DNA of 64,000 nucleotides from Phocoena phocoena (GCF_963924675.1 NW_027077452.1:806001-870000), one strand, 5' to 3'. Positions 51,417 through 64,000 are shown, counted from the stretch's first letter. Numbers and translations are program-made. Notes: generated by a model from the sequence alone, not told the origin.

Positions 51417-52829
51417 CTGGGTTTCCCATGCATGTTTTAGCTGGAGGAAGAATCCCTTGAACCTGGAGAGTTGGGAACCATGGAATGGGTACCATGCAGT
51501 ATGACTTCAAAGGGTCTGCATTTACTCACCGAAACTCACCAATGCTATCAGCCTGAAGTGTCCAGCCTTATGTCTCAAACAGCTCTGGGTGTAGATGTGG
51601 TAAATCCCGGTTGCATCACATGACCTGAGTGAATTATTTAAGAATTGCTCTCTATTTCACTGTCTTTGTGTTTTGTTTTCGAAATTTATTTTGATAATGG
51701 GATTTATCGAATTTTCACTGCTGCGTTTCGCCCGCTGTATACACGCTTGATTCTCTTACGGAGACATATATATCCATGGGTTTTAAGATTCTTCCTAGTC
51801 AGGTATATTCCTAGGCGTTGAATATGTGGTGTTGGGTCCATTTCGTTGAGCAAGGAGTAGGTCTTGTCTATTACATATTTGGCTTATGGAAAGTTATCTG
51901 TGCTAATTTCAGTCTCTGGTTTTATGCAGCACCCCAAGGCACCTTTCCCCATAAGCAAGCACTAGTTGGTTTTCTAAATTTGAGACCCTGTTCTGTTTTG
52001 TAATTCAGTTCATGTGTAGTCAAGTTTACATTCCGTGTATTAGTGATATCTTATGATGTTTCTTTTTCTGTGTGACGTAGTTCACGTAGAATCACCGTAC
52101 CTGCATCCATTCACTATGCCGCTACGGGCCTGATGACACAGATTTCATTGCTGAGTGATATTGCATTGTACGTACGTGTCACAACTTCTTTATCCATTTT
52201 TTGCTTTCTGGGATATTTACCTGATATTGTAGACGAGCTTCTTGTGAACACAGCCGTCCCAAATATTGGGGTGGCTGTCTGTTTTTGATTTTAATTTCCG
52301 TAAGCTATAGGACCATAAGTGGAAGTGCCATAGGCTGTGTTGCTTTGTTTCTTACGTGTTTCAGGAAACACCATACACTTCTCCAGGGTGGCTGCTGGAA
52401 ATTTACATCCTGCCAATCAGCATAACAAGGCTCCCTGTTCTCCATATCCTGTCCTACCTTTCTGGATTTTACACTTTTTTCCTATGGCCCTTTTGCCCGG
52501 GGGGTAGTGAGACTTCGTTGTGGTGCAGATTTCCTTTACAGGCTTGCTTGGTTGGCCAAAAAGGGCGTATGCGTTTTTTCCTGAATATATTCAGGAAAAA
52601 ACGCATACGCCCTTTTTGGCCAAGTGCATCATTGTCGACATTGGGCCTCTTTTCCTATGCTTTCAGGGCAATTCCAGTCTCCCCCTGCAATCGTTTTCCT
52701 GAAATTCTGCCCCGCTTTCAAGTCCCCTTCGCAGGCTTACTTCAATATATTTTTGGAGGATAGCTGTCATTTATAACTCTGCAGGTTTGTGAATTACAGT
52801 GCCCCTGAGCTCCTTTCTTCAACTCGCTT

Positions 52830-52876
<47 letters not shown>

Positions 52877-53410
52877 TGGTACACGGGCCTCTCACTGTTG
52901 TGGCCTCTCCTGTTGCGGAGCACAGGCTCCGGATGCACAGGCTCAGCGGCCATGGCTCACAGGCCCAGCCGCTCCACAGCATGTGGGATCTTCCCAGACC
53001 GGGGCACGAACCTGTGTCCCCTGCATCGCCAGGCAGACTCTCAACCACTGCGCCACCAGGGAAGCCCCAACTCGCTTTCTTGTGAGCTGGGCACAAAACC
53101 GCAGGATTGCTTCAGGCCCTAATCTGTTTCCAGCAGGGCACACTGAGCCTTTGGTTAATTCCTCTTCCTGGTGGGAAATGAGCGTTACATTTGCCCGTGC
53201 AGACACCTATAGCTAGTCTCTCATTGTTTCTCCCTATTCCTGTTCATCTTGCACAGAAATTGCAAGCTGTGCCAAACAGGAGGTTAAAGGCACTGACTCT
53301 CCAAGCAGGGAGAGTGTTAGTAAAGCATCTGGAATGGTGAACCCGAGGACCAGGATACGAAAACTGAGATGCATTTTAAATCGTTTCCCAATCACAAGGT
53401 GGACCATACT
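51417..53410 (+). repeat. Satellite monomer U23 (subfamily a) interrupted by a SINE
   Basis: About 1,746 bp of satellite plus about 248 bp of SINE and duplicated target. Perfect palindrome at 52,552-52,623. It shares gacattgggcc near 52,637 with U24 and U27, so its right half is related to the trimer block. Confidence 0.93.
52834..53067 (-). mobile_element. CHR-type (tRNA-derived) SINE, antisense
   Basis: The reverse complement begins gggcttccctggtggcgcag and has pol III boxes: A box tggcgcagtgg (plus-strand 53,045-53,055) and B box ggttcgtgccc (53,002-53,012). The plus strand starts with a run of 44 T (52,832-52,875), the reversed poly-A tail. The 14-bp direct repeat caactcgctttctt flanks it (52,820-52,833 and 53,068-53,081). 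This sequence is typical of cetacean CHR SINEs as I remember them. None of the other monomers has it, so it inserted after this monomer was in place. Confidence 0.93.
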
Positions 53411-55158
53411 GTGGGTTTCCCATGCATGTTTTAGCTGGAGGAAGAATCCCTTGAACCTGAAGAGTTGGGTCCCATGGAATAGGTACCATGCAGTACGACT
53501 TCAAAGGGTCTGCATTTGCTCACCGAAACTCACAAATGCTATCAGCCTGTAGTGTCCAGCCTTATGTCTCAACCAGCTCTGGGTGTAGATGTGGTCAATC
53601 CCGGTTGCATCACATGCCCTGAGTGAATTATTTAAGAATTGCTCTCTATTTCACTGTCTTTGTGTTTTGTTTTCGAAATTTATTTTGATAATGGGATTTA
53701 TCGGATTTTCACTGCTGCGTATCGGCCGCTGTACACACGCTTGATTCTCTTACGGAGACATATATAACCATAGGTTTTAAGATTCTTACTAGTCAGGTAT
53801 ATTCCTAGGCGTTGAATATGTGGTGTTGAGTCCATTTCGTTGAGCAAGGAGTAGGTCTTGTCTATTACATATTTGTCTTATGGAATGTTATCTGTACTAA
53901 TTTCAGTCTCTGGTTTTATGCAGCACCCCAAGGCACCTTTCCCCATAAGCAAGCACTAGTTGGTTTTCTAAATTTGAGACCCTGTTCTGTTTTGTAATTC
54001 AGTTCATGTGTAGTCAAGTTTACATTCCGTGTATTAGTGATATCTTATGATGTTTCTTTTTCTGTGTGACGTAGTTCACGTAGAATCACCGTACCTGCAT
54101 CCACTCACTATGCCGCTACGGGCCTGATGACACAGATTTCATTGCTGAGTGATATTGCATTGTACGTACGTGCCACAACTTCTTTATCCATTTTTTGCTT
54201 TCTGGGATATTTACCTGATACTGTAGAGGAGCTTCTTGTGAACACAGCCGTCCCAAATATTGGGGTGGCTGTCTGTTTTTGATTTTAATTTCCGTAAGCT
54301 ATAGGACCATAAGTGCAATTGCTATAGGCTGTGTTGCTTTGTTTCTTACGTGTTTCAGGAAACACCATACACTTCTCCAGGGTGGCGGTTCACAATTTAC
54401 ATCCTGCCAATCAGCATAACAAGGCTCCCTGTTCTCCATATCCTGTCCTAACTTTCTGGATTTTACACTTTTTTCAGATGGCCCTTTTGCCCGGGGGGGC
54501 AGTGAGATTTCATTGTAGTGCAGATTTCCTTTACAGGCTTGCTTGGTTGGCCAAAAAGGGCGTATGCATTTTTTCCTGAATATATTCAGGAAAAAACGCA
54601 TACGCCCTTTTTGGCCAAGTGCATCATTGTCGACATTGGGCCTCTTTTCCTATGCTTTCAGGGCAATTCCAGTCTACCCCCTGCAATCGTTTTCCTGAAA
54701 TTCTGCCCCGCTTTCAAGTCCCCTTCGCAGTCTTACTTCAATATATTTTTGGAGGATAGCTGTCATTTATAACTCTGCAGGTTTGTGAATTACAGTGCCC
54801 CTGAGCTCCTTTCTTCAACTCGCTTTCTTGTGAGCTGGGCACAAAACCGCAGGATTGCTTCAGGCCCTAATCTGTTTCCAGCAGGGCACACTGAGCCTTT
54901 GGTTAATTCCTCTTCCTGGTGGGAAATGAGCGTTACATTTGCCCGTGCAGACACCTATAGCTAGTATCTCATTGTTTCTCCCTATTCCTGTTCATCTTGC
55001 ACAGAAATTGCAAGCTGTGCCAAACAGGAGGTTAAAGGCACTGACTCTCCAAGCAGGGAGAGTGTTAGTAAAGCATCTGGAATGGTGAACCCGAGGACCA
55101 GGATACGAAAACTGAGATGCATTTTAAATCGTTTCCCAATCACACGGTGGATGATACT
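53411..55158 (+). repeat. Satellite monomer U24 (hybrid h; trimer copy 1, position 1)
   Basis: A hybrid: aatattgggg and aagctatagg (a) are followed by gtgcaattgc (b) near 54,313. Private: gcggttcacaattt near 54,385, shared only with U27. Its first half (cgtatcggccgctg, attgtcttatggaatg replaced as tttgtcttatggaatg near 53,872) resembles U29 more than U27. The palindrome at 54,547-54,618 has one mismatch (tatgcatttttt). Confidence 0.93.
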
Positions 55159-56905
55159 CTGGCTTTCCCATGCATGTTTTAGCTGGAGGAAGAATCCCTT
55201 GAACCTGGAGAGTTGGGACCCATGGAATGGGTACCATGCAGTATGACTTCAAAGGGTCTGCATATGCTCACCGAAACACACCAATGCTATCAGCCTGAAG
55301 TGTCCAGCCTTATGTCTCAACCAGCTCTGGGTGTAGATGTGGTAAATCCCGGTTGCATCACATGCCCTGAGTGAATTATTTAAGAATTGCTCTCTATTTC
55401 ACTGTCTTTGTGTTTTGTTTTCTAAATTTATTTTGATAATGGGATTTATCGGATTTTCACTACTGCGTTTCGGCCACTGTACACACGCTTGATTCTCTTA
55501 CGGAGACATATATATCCATGGGTTTTAAGATTCTTCCTAGTCAGGTATATTCCTAGGCGTTGAATATGTGGTGTTGGGTCCATTTCGTTGAGCAAGGAGT
55601 AGGTCTTGTCTATTACATATTTGGCTTATGGAAAGTTATCTGTGCTAATATCAGTCTCTGGTTTTATGCAGCACGCCAACGCACCTTTCCCCATAAGCAA
55701 GCACTAGTTGGTTTTCTAAATTTGAGACCCTGTTCTGTTTTTTAATTCAGTTCATGTGTAGTCAAGTTTACATTCCGTGCATTAGTGATATCTTATGATG
55801 TTTCTCTTCCTGTGTGACGTAGTTCACGTAGAATCACCGTACCTGCATCCAATCACTATGCCGCTACGGGCCTGATGACACAGATTTCATTGCTGAGTGA
55901 TATTGCATTGCACGTACGTGCCACAACTTCTTTATCCACTTGTTGCTTTCTGGGATATTTACCTGGTACTGTAGAGGAGCTTCCTGGGAACACAGCCGTC
56001 CCAAATTTTGGGGTGGCTCTCTGTTTTTGATTTTAATATCCCTAAGGAATAGGACCATAAGAGCAATTGCCATAGGCTGTGTTGCTTTATTTCTTACGTG
56101 TTTCAGGAAACACCATACACTTCTCCAGGGTGGCTGCCGGCAATTTACATCCTGCCAATCAGCATAACAAGGCTCCCTGTTCTCCATATCCTGTCTTACC
56201 TTTCTGGATTTTACACTTTTTTCAGATGGCCCTCTTGCCCGGGGGGCAGTGAGACTTTATTGTAGTGCAGATTTCCTTTACAGGCTTGCTTGGTTGGCCA
56301 AAAAGGGCGTATGCGTTTTTTCCTGAATATAATCAGGAAAAAACGCATACGCCCTTTTTGGCCAAGTGCATCATTGTCGACGTTGTGCCTCTTTTCCTAT
56401 GCTTTCAGGGCAATTCCTGTCTACCCCCTGCAATCGTTTTCCTGAAATTCTGCCCCGCTTTCAAGTCCCCTTCGCAGGCTTACTTCAATATACTTTTGGA
56501 AGATAGCTGCCATTTATATCTCTGCAGGTTTGTGAATTACAGTGCCCCTGAGCTCCTTTCTTCAACTCGCTTTCTTGTGAGCTGGGCACAAAACCGCAGG
56601 ATTGCTTCAGGCCCTAATCTGTTTCCAGCAGGGCACACTGAGCCTTTGTTTAATTCCTCTTCCTGGTGGGCAATGAGCGTTACATTTGCCCGTGCAGACA
56701 CCTACAGCTAGTCTCTCATTGTTTCTCCCTATTCCTGCTCATCTTGCACAGAAATTGCAAGCTGTGCCAAAGAGGAGGTTAAAGGCACTGACTCTCCAAG
56801 CAGGGAGAGTGTTAGTAAAGCATCTGGAATGGTGAACCCGAGGACCAGGATACAAAAATTGAGATGCATTTTAAATCGTTTCCCAATCACACGGTGGACG
56901 ATACT
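55159..56905 (+). repeat. Satellite monomer U25 (subfamily b; trimer copy 1, position 2)
   Basis: aattttgggg and gagcaattgcc near 56,061, ccacttgttgctttc near 55,936. The palindrome at 56,294-56,365 has a single centre change (gaatataatcagg) that also occurs in U28. Confidence 0.93.
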
Positions 56906-58651
56906 CTAGGTTTCTCATGCATGTTTTAGCTGGAGGAAGAATCCCTTGAACCTGTAGAGTTGGGACCCATGGAATGGGTACCATGCAGTATGACTTCAAA
57001 GGGTCTGCATTTGCTCACCGAAACTCACCAATGCTATCAGCCTGAAGTGTCCAGCCTTATGTCTCAACCAGCTCTGGGTGTAGATGTGTTAAATCCCGGT
57101 TGCATCACATGCCCTGAGTGAATTATTTAAGAATTGCTCTCTATTTCACTGTCTTTGTGTTTTGTTTTCGAAATTTATTTTGATAATGGGATTTATCGGA
57201 TTTTCACTGCTGCGTATCGGCCGCTGTACACACGCTTGATTCTCTTACGGAGACATATATAACCATGGGTTTTAAGATTCTTCCTAGTCAGGTATATTCC
57301 TAGGCGTTGAATATGTGGTGTTGAGTCCATTTCGTTGAGCAAGGAGTAGGTCTTGTCTATTACATATTTGGCTTATGGAAAGTTATCTGTGCTAATTTCA
57401 GTCTCTGGTTTTATGCAGCACCCCAAGGCACCTTTCCCCATAAGCAAGCACTAGTTGGTTTTCTAAATTTGAGACCCTGTTTTGTTTGTAATTCAGTTCA
57501 TGTGTAGTCAAGTTTACATTCCGTGTATTAGTGATATCTTATGTTGTTTCTTTTTCTGTGTGACGTAGTTCACGTAGAATCACCGTACCTGCATCCACTC
57601 ACTATGCCGCTACGGGCCTGATGACACAGATTTCATTGCTGAGTGATATTGCATTGTACATACGTGCCACAACTTCTTTATCCATTTTTTGCTTTCTGGG
57701 ATATTTACCTGATACTGTAGACGAACTTCTTGTGAACACAGCCGTCCCAAATATTGGGGTGGCTGTCTGTTTTTGATTTTAATTTCCGTAAGCTATAGGA
57801 CCATAAGTGGAAGTGCCATAGGCTGTGTTGCTTTGTTCCTTACGTGTTTCAGGAAACACCATACACTTCTCCAGGGTGGCTGCCAGCAATTTACATCCTG
57901 CCAATCAGCATAACAAGGCTCCCTGTTCTCCATATCCTGTCCTACATTTCTGGATTTTACACTTTTTTCAGATGGCCCTTTTGCCCGGGGGGCAGTGAGA
58001 CTTCATTGTAGTGCAGATTTCCTTTACAGGCTTGCTTGGTTGGCCAAAAAGTGCGTGTGCGTTTTTTCCTGAATATATTCAGGAAAAAACGCATACGCCC
58101 TTTTTGGCCAAGTGCATCATTGTCGACGTTGTGCCTCTTTTCCTATGCTTTCAGGGCAATTCCAGTCTACCCCCTGCAATCGTTTTCCTGAAATTCTGCC
58201 CCACTTTCAAGTCCCCTTCGCAGGCTTACTTCAATATATTTTTGGAGGATAGCTGTCTTTTATAACTCTGCAGGTTTGTGAATTACAGTGCCCCTGAGCT
58301 CCTTTCTTCAACTCGCTTTCTTGTGAGCTGGGCACAAAACCGCAGGATTGCTTCAGGCCCTAATCTGTTTTCAGCAGGGCACGCTGAGCCTTTGTTTAAT
58401 TCCTCTTCCTGGTCGGCAATGAGCGTTACATTTGCCCGTGCAGACACTTACAGCTAGTCTCTCATTGGTTCTCCCTATTCCTGTTCATCTTGCATAGAAA
58501 TTGCAAGCTGTGCCAAACAGGAGGTTAAAGGCACTGACTCTCCAAGCGGGGAGAGTGTTAGTAAAGCATCTGGAATGGTGAACCCGAGGACCAGGATACA
58601 AAAACTGAAATGCATTTTAAATCGTTTCCCAATCACACGGTGGACGATACT
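56906..58651 (+). repeat. Satellite monomer U26 (subfamily a; trimer copy 1, position 3)
   Basis: It begins with ctaggtttctcatgcatg, and has gatgtgttaaatcc near 57,084 and acgaacttcttgtg near 57,721. The palindrome at 58,040-58,111 has two left-arm changes (gtgcgtgtgcg). Confidence 0.93.
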
Positions 58652-60399
58652 CTAGGTTTCTCATGCATGTTTTAGCTGGAGGAAGAATCCCTTGAACCTG
58701 TAGAGTTGGGACCCATGGAATGGGTACCATGCAGTATGACTTCAAAGGGTCTGCATTTGCTCACCGAAACTCACCAATGCTATCAGCCTGAAGTGTCCAG
58801 CCTTATGTCTCAACCAGCTCTGGGTGTAGATGTGTTAAATACCGGTTGCATCACATGCCCTGAGTGAATTATTTAAGAATTGCTCTCTATTTCACTGTCT
58901 TTGTGTTTTGTTTTCGAAATTTATTTTGATAATGGGATTTATCGGATTTTCACTACTGCATTTCGGCCGCTGTACACACGCTTGATTCTCTTACGGAGAC
59001 ATATATATCCATGTGTTTTAAGATTCTTCCTAGTCAGGTATATTCCTAGGCGTTGAATATGTGGTGTTGGGTCCATTTCGTTGAGCAAGGAGTAGGTCTT
59101 GTCTATTACATATTTGGCTTATGGAAAGTTATCTGTGCTAATTTCAGTCTCTGGTTTTATGCAGCACCCCAACGCACCTTTCCCCATAAGCAAGCACTAG
59201 TTGGTTTTCTAAATTTGAGACCCTGTTCTGTTTTGTAATTCAGTTCATGTGTAGTCAAGTTTACATTCCGTGTATTAGTGATATCTTATGATGTTTCTTT
59301 TTCTGTGTGACGTAGTTCACGTAGAATCACCGTACCTGCATCCACTCACTATGCCGCTACGGGCCTGATGACACAGATTTCATTGCTGAGTGATATTGCA
59401 TTGTACGTACGTGCCACAACTTCTTTATCCATTTTTTGCTTTCTGGGATATTTACCTGATACTGTAGACGAGCTTCTTGTGAACACAGCCGTCCCAAATA
59501 TTGGGGTGGCTGTCTGTTTTTGATTTTAATTTCCGTAAGCTATAGGACCATAAGTGCAATTGCTATAGGCTGTGTTGCTTTGTTTCTTACGTGTTTCAGG
59601 AAACACCATACACTTCTCCAGGGTGGCGGTTCACAATTTACATCCTGCCAATCAGCATAACAAGGCTCCCTGTTCTCCATATCCTGTCCTAACTTTCTGG
59701 ATTTTACACTTTTTTCAGATGGCCCTTTTGCCCGGGGGGGCAGTGAGATTTCATTGTAGTGCAGATTTCCTTTACAGGCTTGCTTGGTTGGCCAAAAAGG
59801 GCGTATGCGTTTTTTCCTGAATATATTCAGGAAAAAACGCATACGCCCTTTTTGGCCAAGTGCATCATTGTCGACATTGGGCCTCTTTTCCTATTCTTTC
59901 AGGGCAATTCCAGTCTACCCCCTGCAATCGTTTTCCTGAAATTCTGCCCCGCTTTCAAGTCCCCTTCGCAGTCTTACTTCAATATATTTTTGGAGGATAG
60001 CTGTCATTTATAACTCTGCAGGTTTGTGAATTACAGTGCCCCTGAGCTCCTTTCTTCAACTCGCTTTCTTGTGAGCTGGGCACAAAACCGCAGGATTGCT
60101 TCAGGCCCTAATCTGTTTCCAGCAGGGCACACTGAGCCTTTGGTTAATTCCTCTTCCTGGTGGGAAATGAGCGTTACATTTGCCCGTGCAGACACCTATA
60201 GCTAGTATCTCATTGTTTCTCCCTATTCCTGTTCATCTTGCACAGAAATTGCAAGCTGTGCCAAACAGGAGGTTAAAGGCACTGACTCTACAAGCAGGGA
60301 GAGTGTTAGTAAAGCATCTGGAATGGTGAACCCGAGGACCAGGATACGAAAACTGAGATGCATTTTAAATCGTTTCCCAATCACACGGTGGATGATACT
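58652..60399 (+). repeat. Satellite monomer U27 (hybrid h; trimer copy 2, position 1)
   Basis: Right half nearly identical to U24 at +5,241 (gtgcaattgct, gcggttcacaattt, gacattgggcc, gcagtcttactt). Left half differs (ctaggtttctcatg, cactactgcatttcgg). Perfect palindrome at 59,788-59,859. Confidence 0.93.
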
Positions 60400-62146
60400 C
60401 TGGCTTTCCCATGCATGTTTTAGCTGGAGGAAGAATCCCTTGAACCTGGAGAGTTGGGACCCATGGAATGGGTACCATGCAGTATGACTTCAAAGGGTCT
60501 GCATATGCTCACCAAAACACACCAATGCTATCAGCCTGAAGTGTCCAGCCTTATGTCTCAACCAGCTCTGGGTGTAGATGTGGTAAATCCCGGTTGCATC
60601 ACATGCCCTGAGTGAATTATTTAAGAATTGCTCTCTATTTCACTGTCTTTGTGTTTTGTTTTCTAAATTTATTTTGATAATGGGATTTATCGGATTTTCA
60701 CTACTGCGTTTCGGCCACTGTACACACGCTTGATTCTCTTACGGAGACATATATATCCATGGGTTTTAAGATTCTTCCTAGTCAGGTATATTCCTAGGCG
60801 TTGAATATGTGGTGTTGGGTCCATTTCGTTGAGCAAGGAGTAGGTCTTGTCTATTACATATTTGGCTTATGGAAAGTTATCTGTGCTAATATCAGTCTCT
60901 GGTTTTATGCAGCACGCCAACGCACCTTTCCCCATAAGCAAGCACTAGTTGGTTTTCTAAATTTGAGACCCTGTTCTGTTTTTTAATTCAGTTCATGTGT
61001 AGTCAAGTTTACATTCCGTGCATTAGTGATATCTTATGATGTTTCTCTTTCTGTGTGACGTAGTTCACGTAGAATCACCGTACCTGCATCCAATCACTAT
61101 GCCGCTACGGGCCTGATGACACAGATTTCATTGCTGAGTGATATTGCATTGCACGTACGTGCCACAACTTCTTTATCCACTTGTTGCTTTCTGGGATATT
61201 TACCTGGTACTGTAGAGGAGCTTCCTGGGAACACAGCCGTCCCAAATTTTGGGGTGGCTCTCTGTTTTTGATTTTAATATCCCTAAGGAATAAGACCATA
61301 AGAGCAATTGCCATAGGCTGTGTTGCTTTATTTCTTACATGTTTCAGGAAACACCATACACTTCTCCAAGGTGGCTGCCGGCAATTTACATCCTGCCAAT
61401 CAGCATAACAAGGCTCCCTGTTCTCCATATCCTGTCTTACCTTTCTGGATTTTACACTTTTTTCAGATGGCCCTCTTGCCCGGGGGGCAGTGAGACTTCA
61501 TTGTAGTGCAGATTTCCTTTACAGGCTTGCTTGGTTGGCCAAAAAGGGCGTATGCGTTTTTTCCTGAATATAATCAGGAAAAAACGCATACGCCCTTTTT
61601 GGCCAAGTGCATCATTGTCGACGTTGTGCCTCTTTTCCTATGCTTTCAGGGCAATTCCTGTCTACCCCCTGCAATCGTTTTCCTGAAATTCTGCCCCGCT
61701 TTCAAGTCCCCTTCGCAGGCTTACTTCAATATACTTTTGGAAGATAGCTGCCATTTATATCTCTGCAGGTTTGTGAATTACAGTGCCCCTGAGCTCCTTT
61801 CTTCAACTCGCTTTCTTGTGAGCTGGGCACAAAACCGCAGGATTGCTTCAGGCCCTAATCTGTTTCCAGCAGGGCACACTGAGCCTTTGTTTAATTCCTC
61901 TTCCTGGTGGGCAATGAGCGTTACATTTGCCCGTGCAGACACCTACAGCTAGTCTCTCATTGTTTCTCCCTATTCCTGTTCATCTTGCACAGAAATTGCA
62001 AGCTGTGCCAAAGAGGAGGTTAAAGGCACTGACTCTCCAAGCAGGGAGAGTGTTAGTAAAGCATCTGGAATGGTGAACCCGAGGACCAGGATACAAAAAC
62101 TGAGATGCATTTTAAATCGTTTCCCAATCACACGGTGGACGATACT
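60400..62146 (+). repeat. Satellite monomer U28 (subfamily b; trimer copy 2, position 2)
   Basis: Counterpart of U25 with few differences, such as aataagacc near 61,288 (aataggacc in U25) and ttacatgtttc near 61,336. The palindrome at 61,535-61,606 has the same centre change as U25. Confidence 0.93.
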
Positions 62147-63893
62147 CTAGGTTTCTCATGCATGTTTTAGCTGGAGGAAGAATCCCTTGAACCTGTAGAG
62201 TTGGGACCCATGGAATGGGTACCATGCAGTATGACTTCAAAGGGTCTGCATTTGCTCACCGAAACTCACCAATGCTATCAGCCTGAAGTGTCCAGCCTTA
62301 TGTCTCAACCAGCTCTGGGTGTAGATGTGTTAAATCCCGGTTGCATCACATGCCCTGAGTGAATTATTTAAGAATTGCTCTCTATTTCACTGTCTTTGTG
62401 TTTTGTTTTCGAAATTTATTTTGATAATGGGATTTATCGGATTTTCACTGCTGCGTATCGGCCGCTGTACACACGCTTGATTCTCTTACGGAGACATATA
62501 TAACCATGGGTTTTAAGATTCTTCCTAGTCAGGTATATTCCTAGGCGTTGAATATGTGGTGTTGAGTCCATTTCGTTGAGCAAGGAGTAGGTCTTGTCTA
62601 TTACATATTTGTCTTATGGAATGTTATCTGTACTAATTTCAGTCTCTGGTTTTATGCAGCACCCCAAGGCACCTTTCCCCATAAGCAAGCACTAGTTGGT
62701 TTTCTAAATTTGAGACCCTGTTCTGTTTTGTAATTCAGTTCATGTGTAGTCAAGTTTACATTCCGTGTATTAGTGATATCTTATGATGTTTCTTTTTCTG
62801 TGTGACGTAGTTCACGTAGAATCACCGTACCTGCATCCACTCACTATGCCGCTACGGGCCTGATGACACAGATTTCATTGCTGAGTGATATTGCATTGTA
62901 CGTACGTGCCACAACTTCTTTATCCATTTTTTGCTTTCTGGGATATTTACCTGATACTGTAGACGAACTTCTTGTGAACACAGCCGTCCCAAATATTGGG
63001 GTGGCTGTCTGTTTTTGATTTTAATTTCCGTAAGCTATAGGACCATAAGTGGAAGTGCCATAGGCTGTGTTGCTTTGTTCCTTACGTGTTTCAGGAAACA
63101 CCATACACTTCTCCAGGGTGGCTGCCGGCAATTTACATCCTGCCAATCAGCATAACAAGGCTCCCTGTTCTCCATATCCTGTCCTACATTTCTGGATTTT
63201 ACACTTTTTTCAGATGGCCCTTTTGCCAGGGGGGCAGTGAGACTTCATTGTAGTGCAGATTTCCTTTACAGGCTTGCTTGGTTGGCCAAAAAGCGCGTAT
63301 GCGTTTTTTCCTGAATATATTCAGGAAAAAACGCATACGCCCTTTTTGGCCAACTGCATCATTGTCGACGTTGTGCCTCTTTTCCTATGCTTTCAGGGCA
63401 ATTCCAGTCTACCCCCTGCAATCGTTTTCCTGAAATTCTGCCCCGCTTTCAAGTCCCCTTCGCAGGCTTACTTCAATATACTTTTGGAAGATAGCTGTCA
63501 TTTATATCTCTGCAGGTTTGTGAATTACAGTGACCCTGAGATCCTTTCTTCATCTCGCTTTCTTGTGAGCTGGGCACAAAACCGCAGGATTGCTTCAGGC
63601 CCTAATCTGTTTCCAGCAGGGCACACTGAGCCTTTGTTTAATTCCTCTTCCTGGTGGGCAATGAGCGTTACATTTGCCCGTGCAGACACCTACAGCTAGT
63701 CTCTCATTGTTTCTCCCTATTCCTGTTCATCTTGCACAGAAATTGCAAGCTGTGCCAAAGAGGAGGTTAAAGGCACTGACTCTCCAAGCGGGGAGAGTGT
63801 TAGTAAAGCATCTGGAATGGTGAACCCGAGGACCAGGATACGAAAACTGAGATGCATTTTAAATCGTTTCCCAATCACACGGTGGACGATACT
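62147..63893 (+). repeat. Satellite monomer U29 (subfamily a; trimer copy 2, position 3)
   Basis: It matches U26 to about 62,600, then carries tttgtcttatggaatg and ctgtactaattt, as U24 does, before returning to U26-like acgaacttcttg near 62,962. The palindrome at 63,282-63,353 has one mismatch (aagcgcgtatg). Confidence 0.93.
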
Positions 63894-64000
63894 CTAGGTT
63901 TCTCATGCATGTTTTAGCTGGAGGAAGAATCCCTTGAACCTGTAGATTTGGGACCCATGGAATGGGTACCATGCAGTATGACTTCAAAGGGTCTGCATTT
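63894..64000 (+). repeat. Satellite monomer, cut by window end
   Basis: First 107 bases of another unit (ctaggtttctcatgcatg); the array continues to the right of the window. Confidence 0.93.

Larger units (their letters stand above)
53411..63893 (+). repeat. Higher-order repeat: two copies of a 5,241-bp trimer
   Basis: U24-U26 and U27-U29 correspond at an offset of 5,241-5,242 bp in order h-b-a. The closest match is about 54,290-57,360 against 59,531-62,600, with scattered single-base differences such as 54,568 (tatgcattt) against tatgcgttt in U27. Confidence 0.87.

Overview
This window is non-coding mammalian heterochromatin, almost certainly from a cetacean. Two things point there. First, about 52 kb consists of a tandem repeat with a 1,746-1,748 bp period, which matches what I recall of the 'common cetacean satellite' (about 1.75 kb in most whales; delphinids have a shorter form of about 1.58 kb, so a non-delphinid is more likely). 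Second, one monomer carries a tRNA-derived SINE of the cetacean/hippo/ruminant CHR type, and the L1 fragments look cetartiodactyl. I see no functional protein-coding gene. The short open frames recur only because the satellite recurs.

Layout: 1-8,717 holds five satellite monomers, the fifth strongly diverged. 8,718-13,997 is a non-satellite island with a diverged satellite stub, two antisense L1 3' ends (8,982-9,150 and about 13,255-13,996), a broken endogenous-retrovirus pol on the minus strand (about 10,430-11,760), a small minisatellite and otherwise unrecognised sequence. 13,998-15,118 is a diverged partial satellite monomer. 15,119-20,463 is a different, GC-rich tandem repeat: a 592-bp unit itself built of about eleven 53-54 bp subrepeats, which I do not recognise. 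20,464-21,718 is another partial satellite monomer, split by a sense-strand L1 3' end with an 11-bp target-site duplication. 21,719-64,000 is a continuous satellite array of 24 full monomers plus a stub, all in the same orientation.

Monomer anatomy, in phase from the first base of the window: about 365-1,075 is an old antisense L1 3' end (3' UTR and the ORF2 C-terminus). 1,135-1,206 is a 72-bp palindrome, perfect in most young copies, whose arms resemble mariner terminal inverted repeats. The rest has no recognised origin. The L1 origin of cetacean satellites is, as I recall, already published (Kapitonov, Holmquist and Jurka 1998).

Higher-order structure: two monomer subfamilies (here a and b, with an a/b hybrid h) run through 32,196-63,893 in the order aabba aabba aa hba hba. 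That is a nearly identical 8,737-bp pentamer, two spacer monomers (one with the SINE), then a 5,241-bp trimer repeated twice. Monomers beside the island are diverged and those inside the array are homogeneous, as expected at a satellite edge. All classifications are by eye and memory; no alignment or database search was run.
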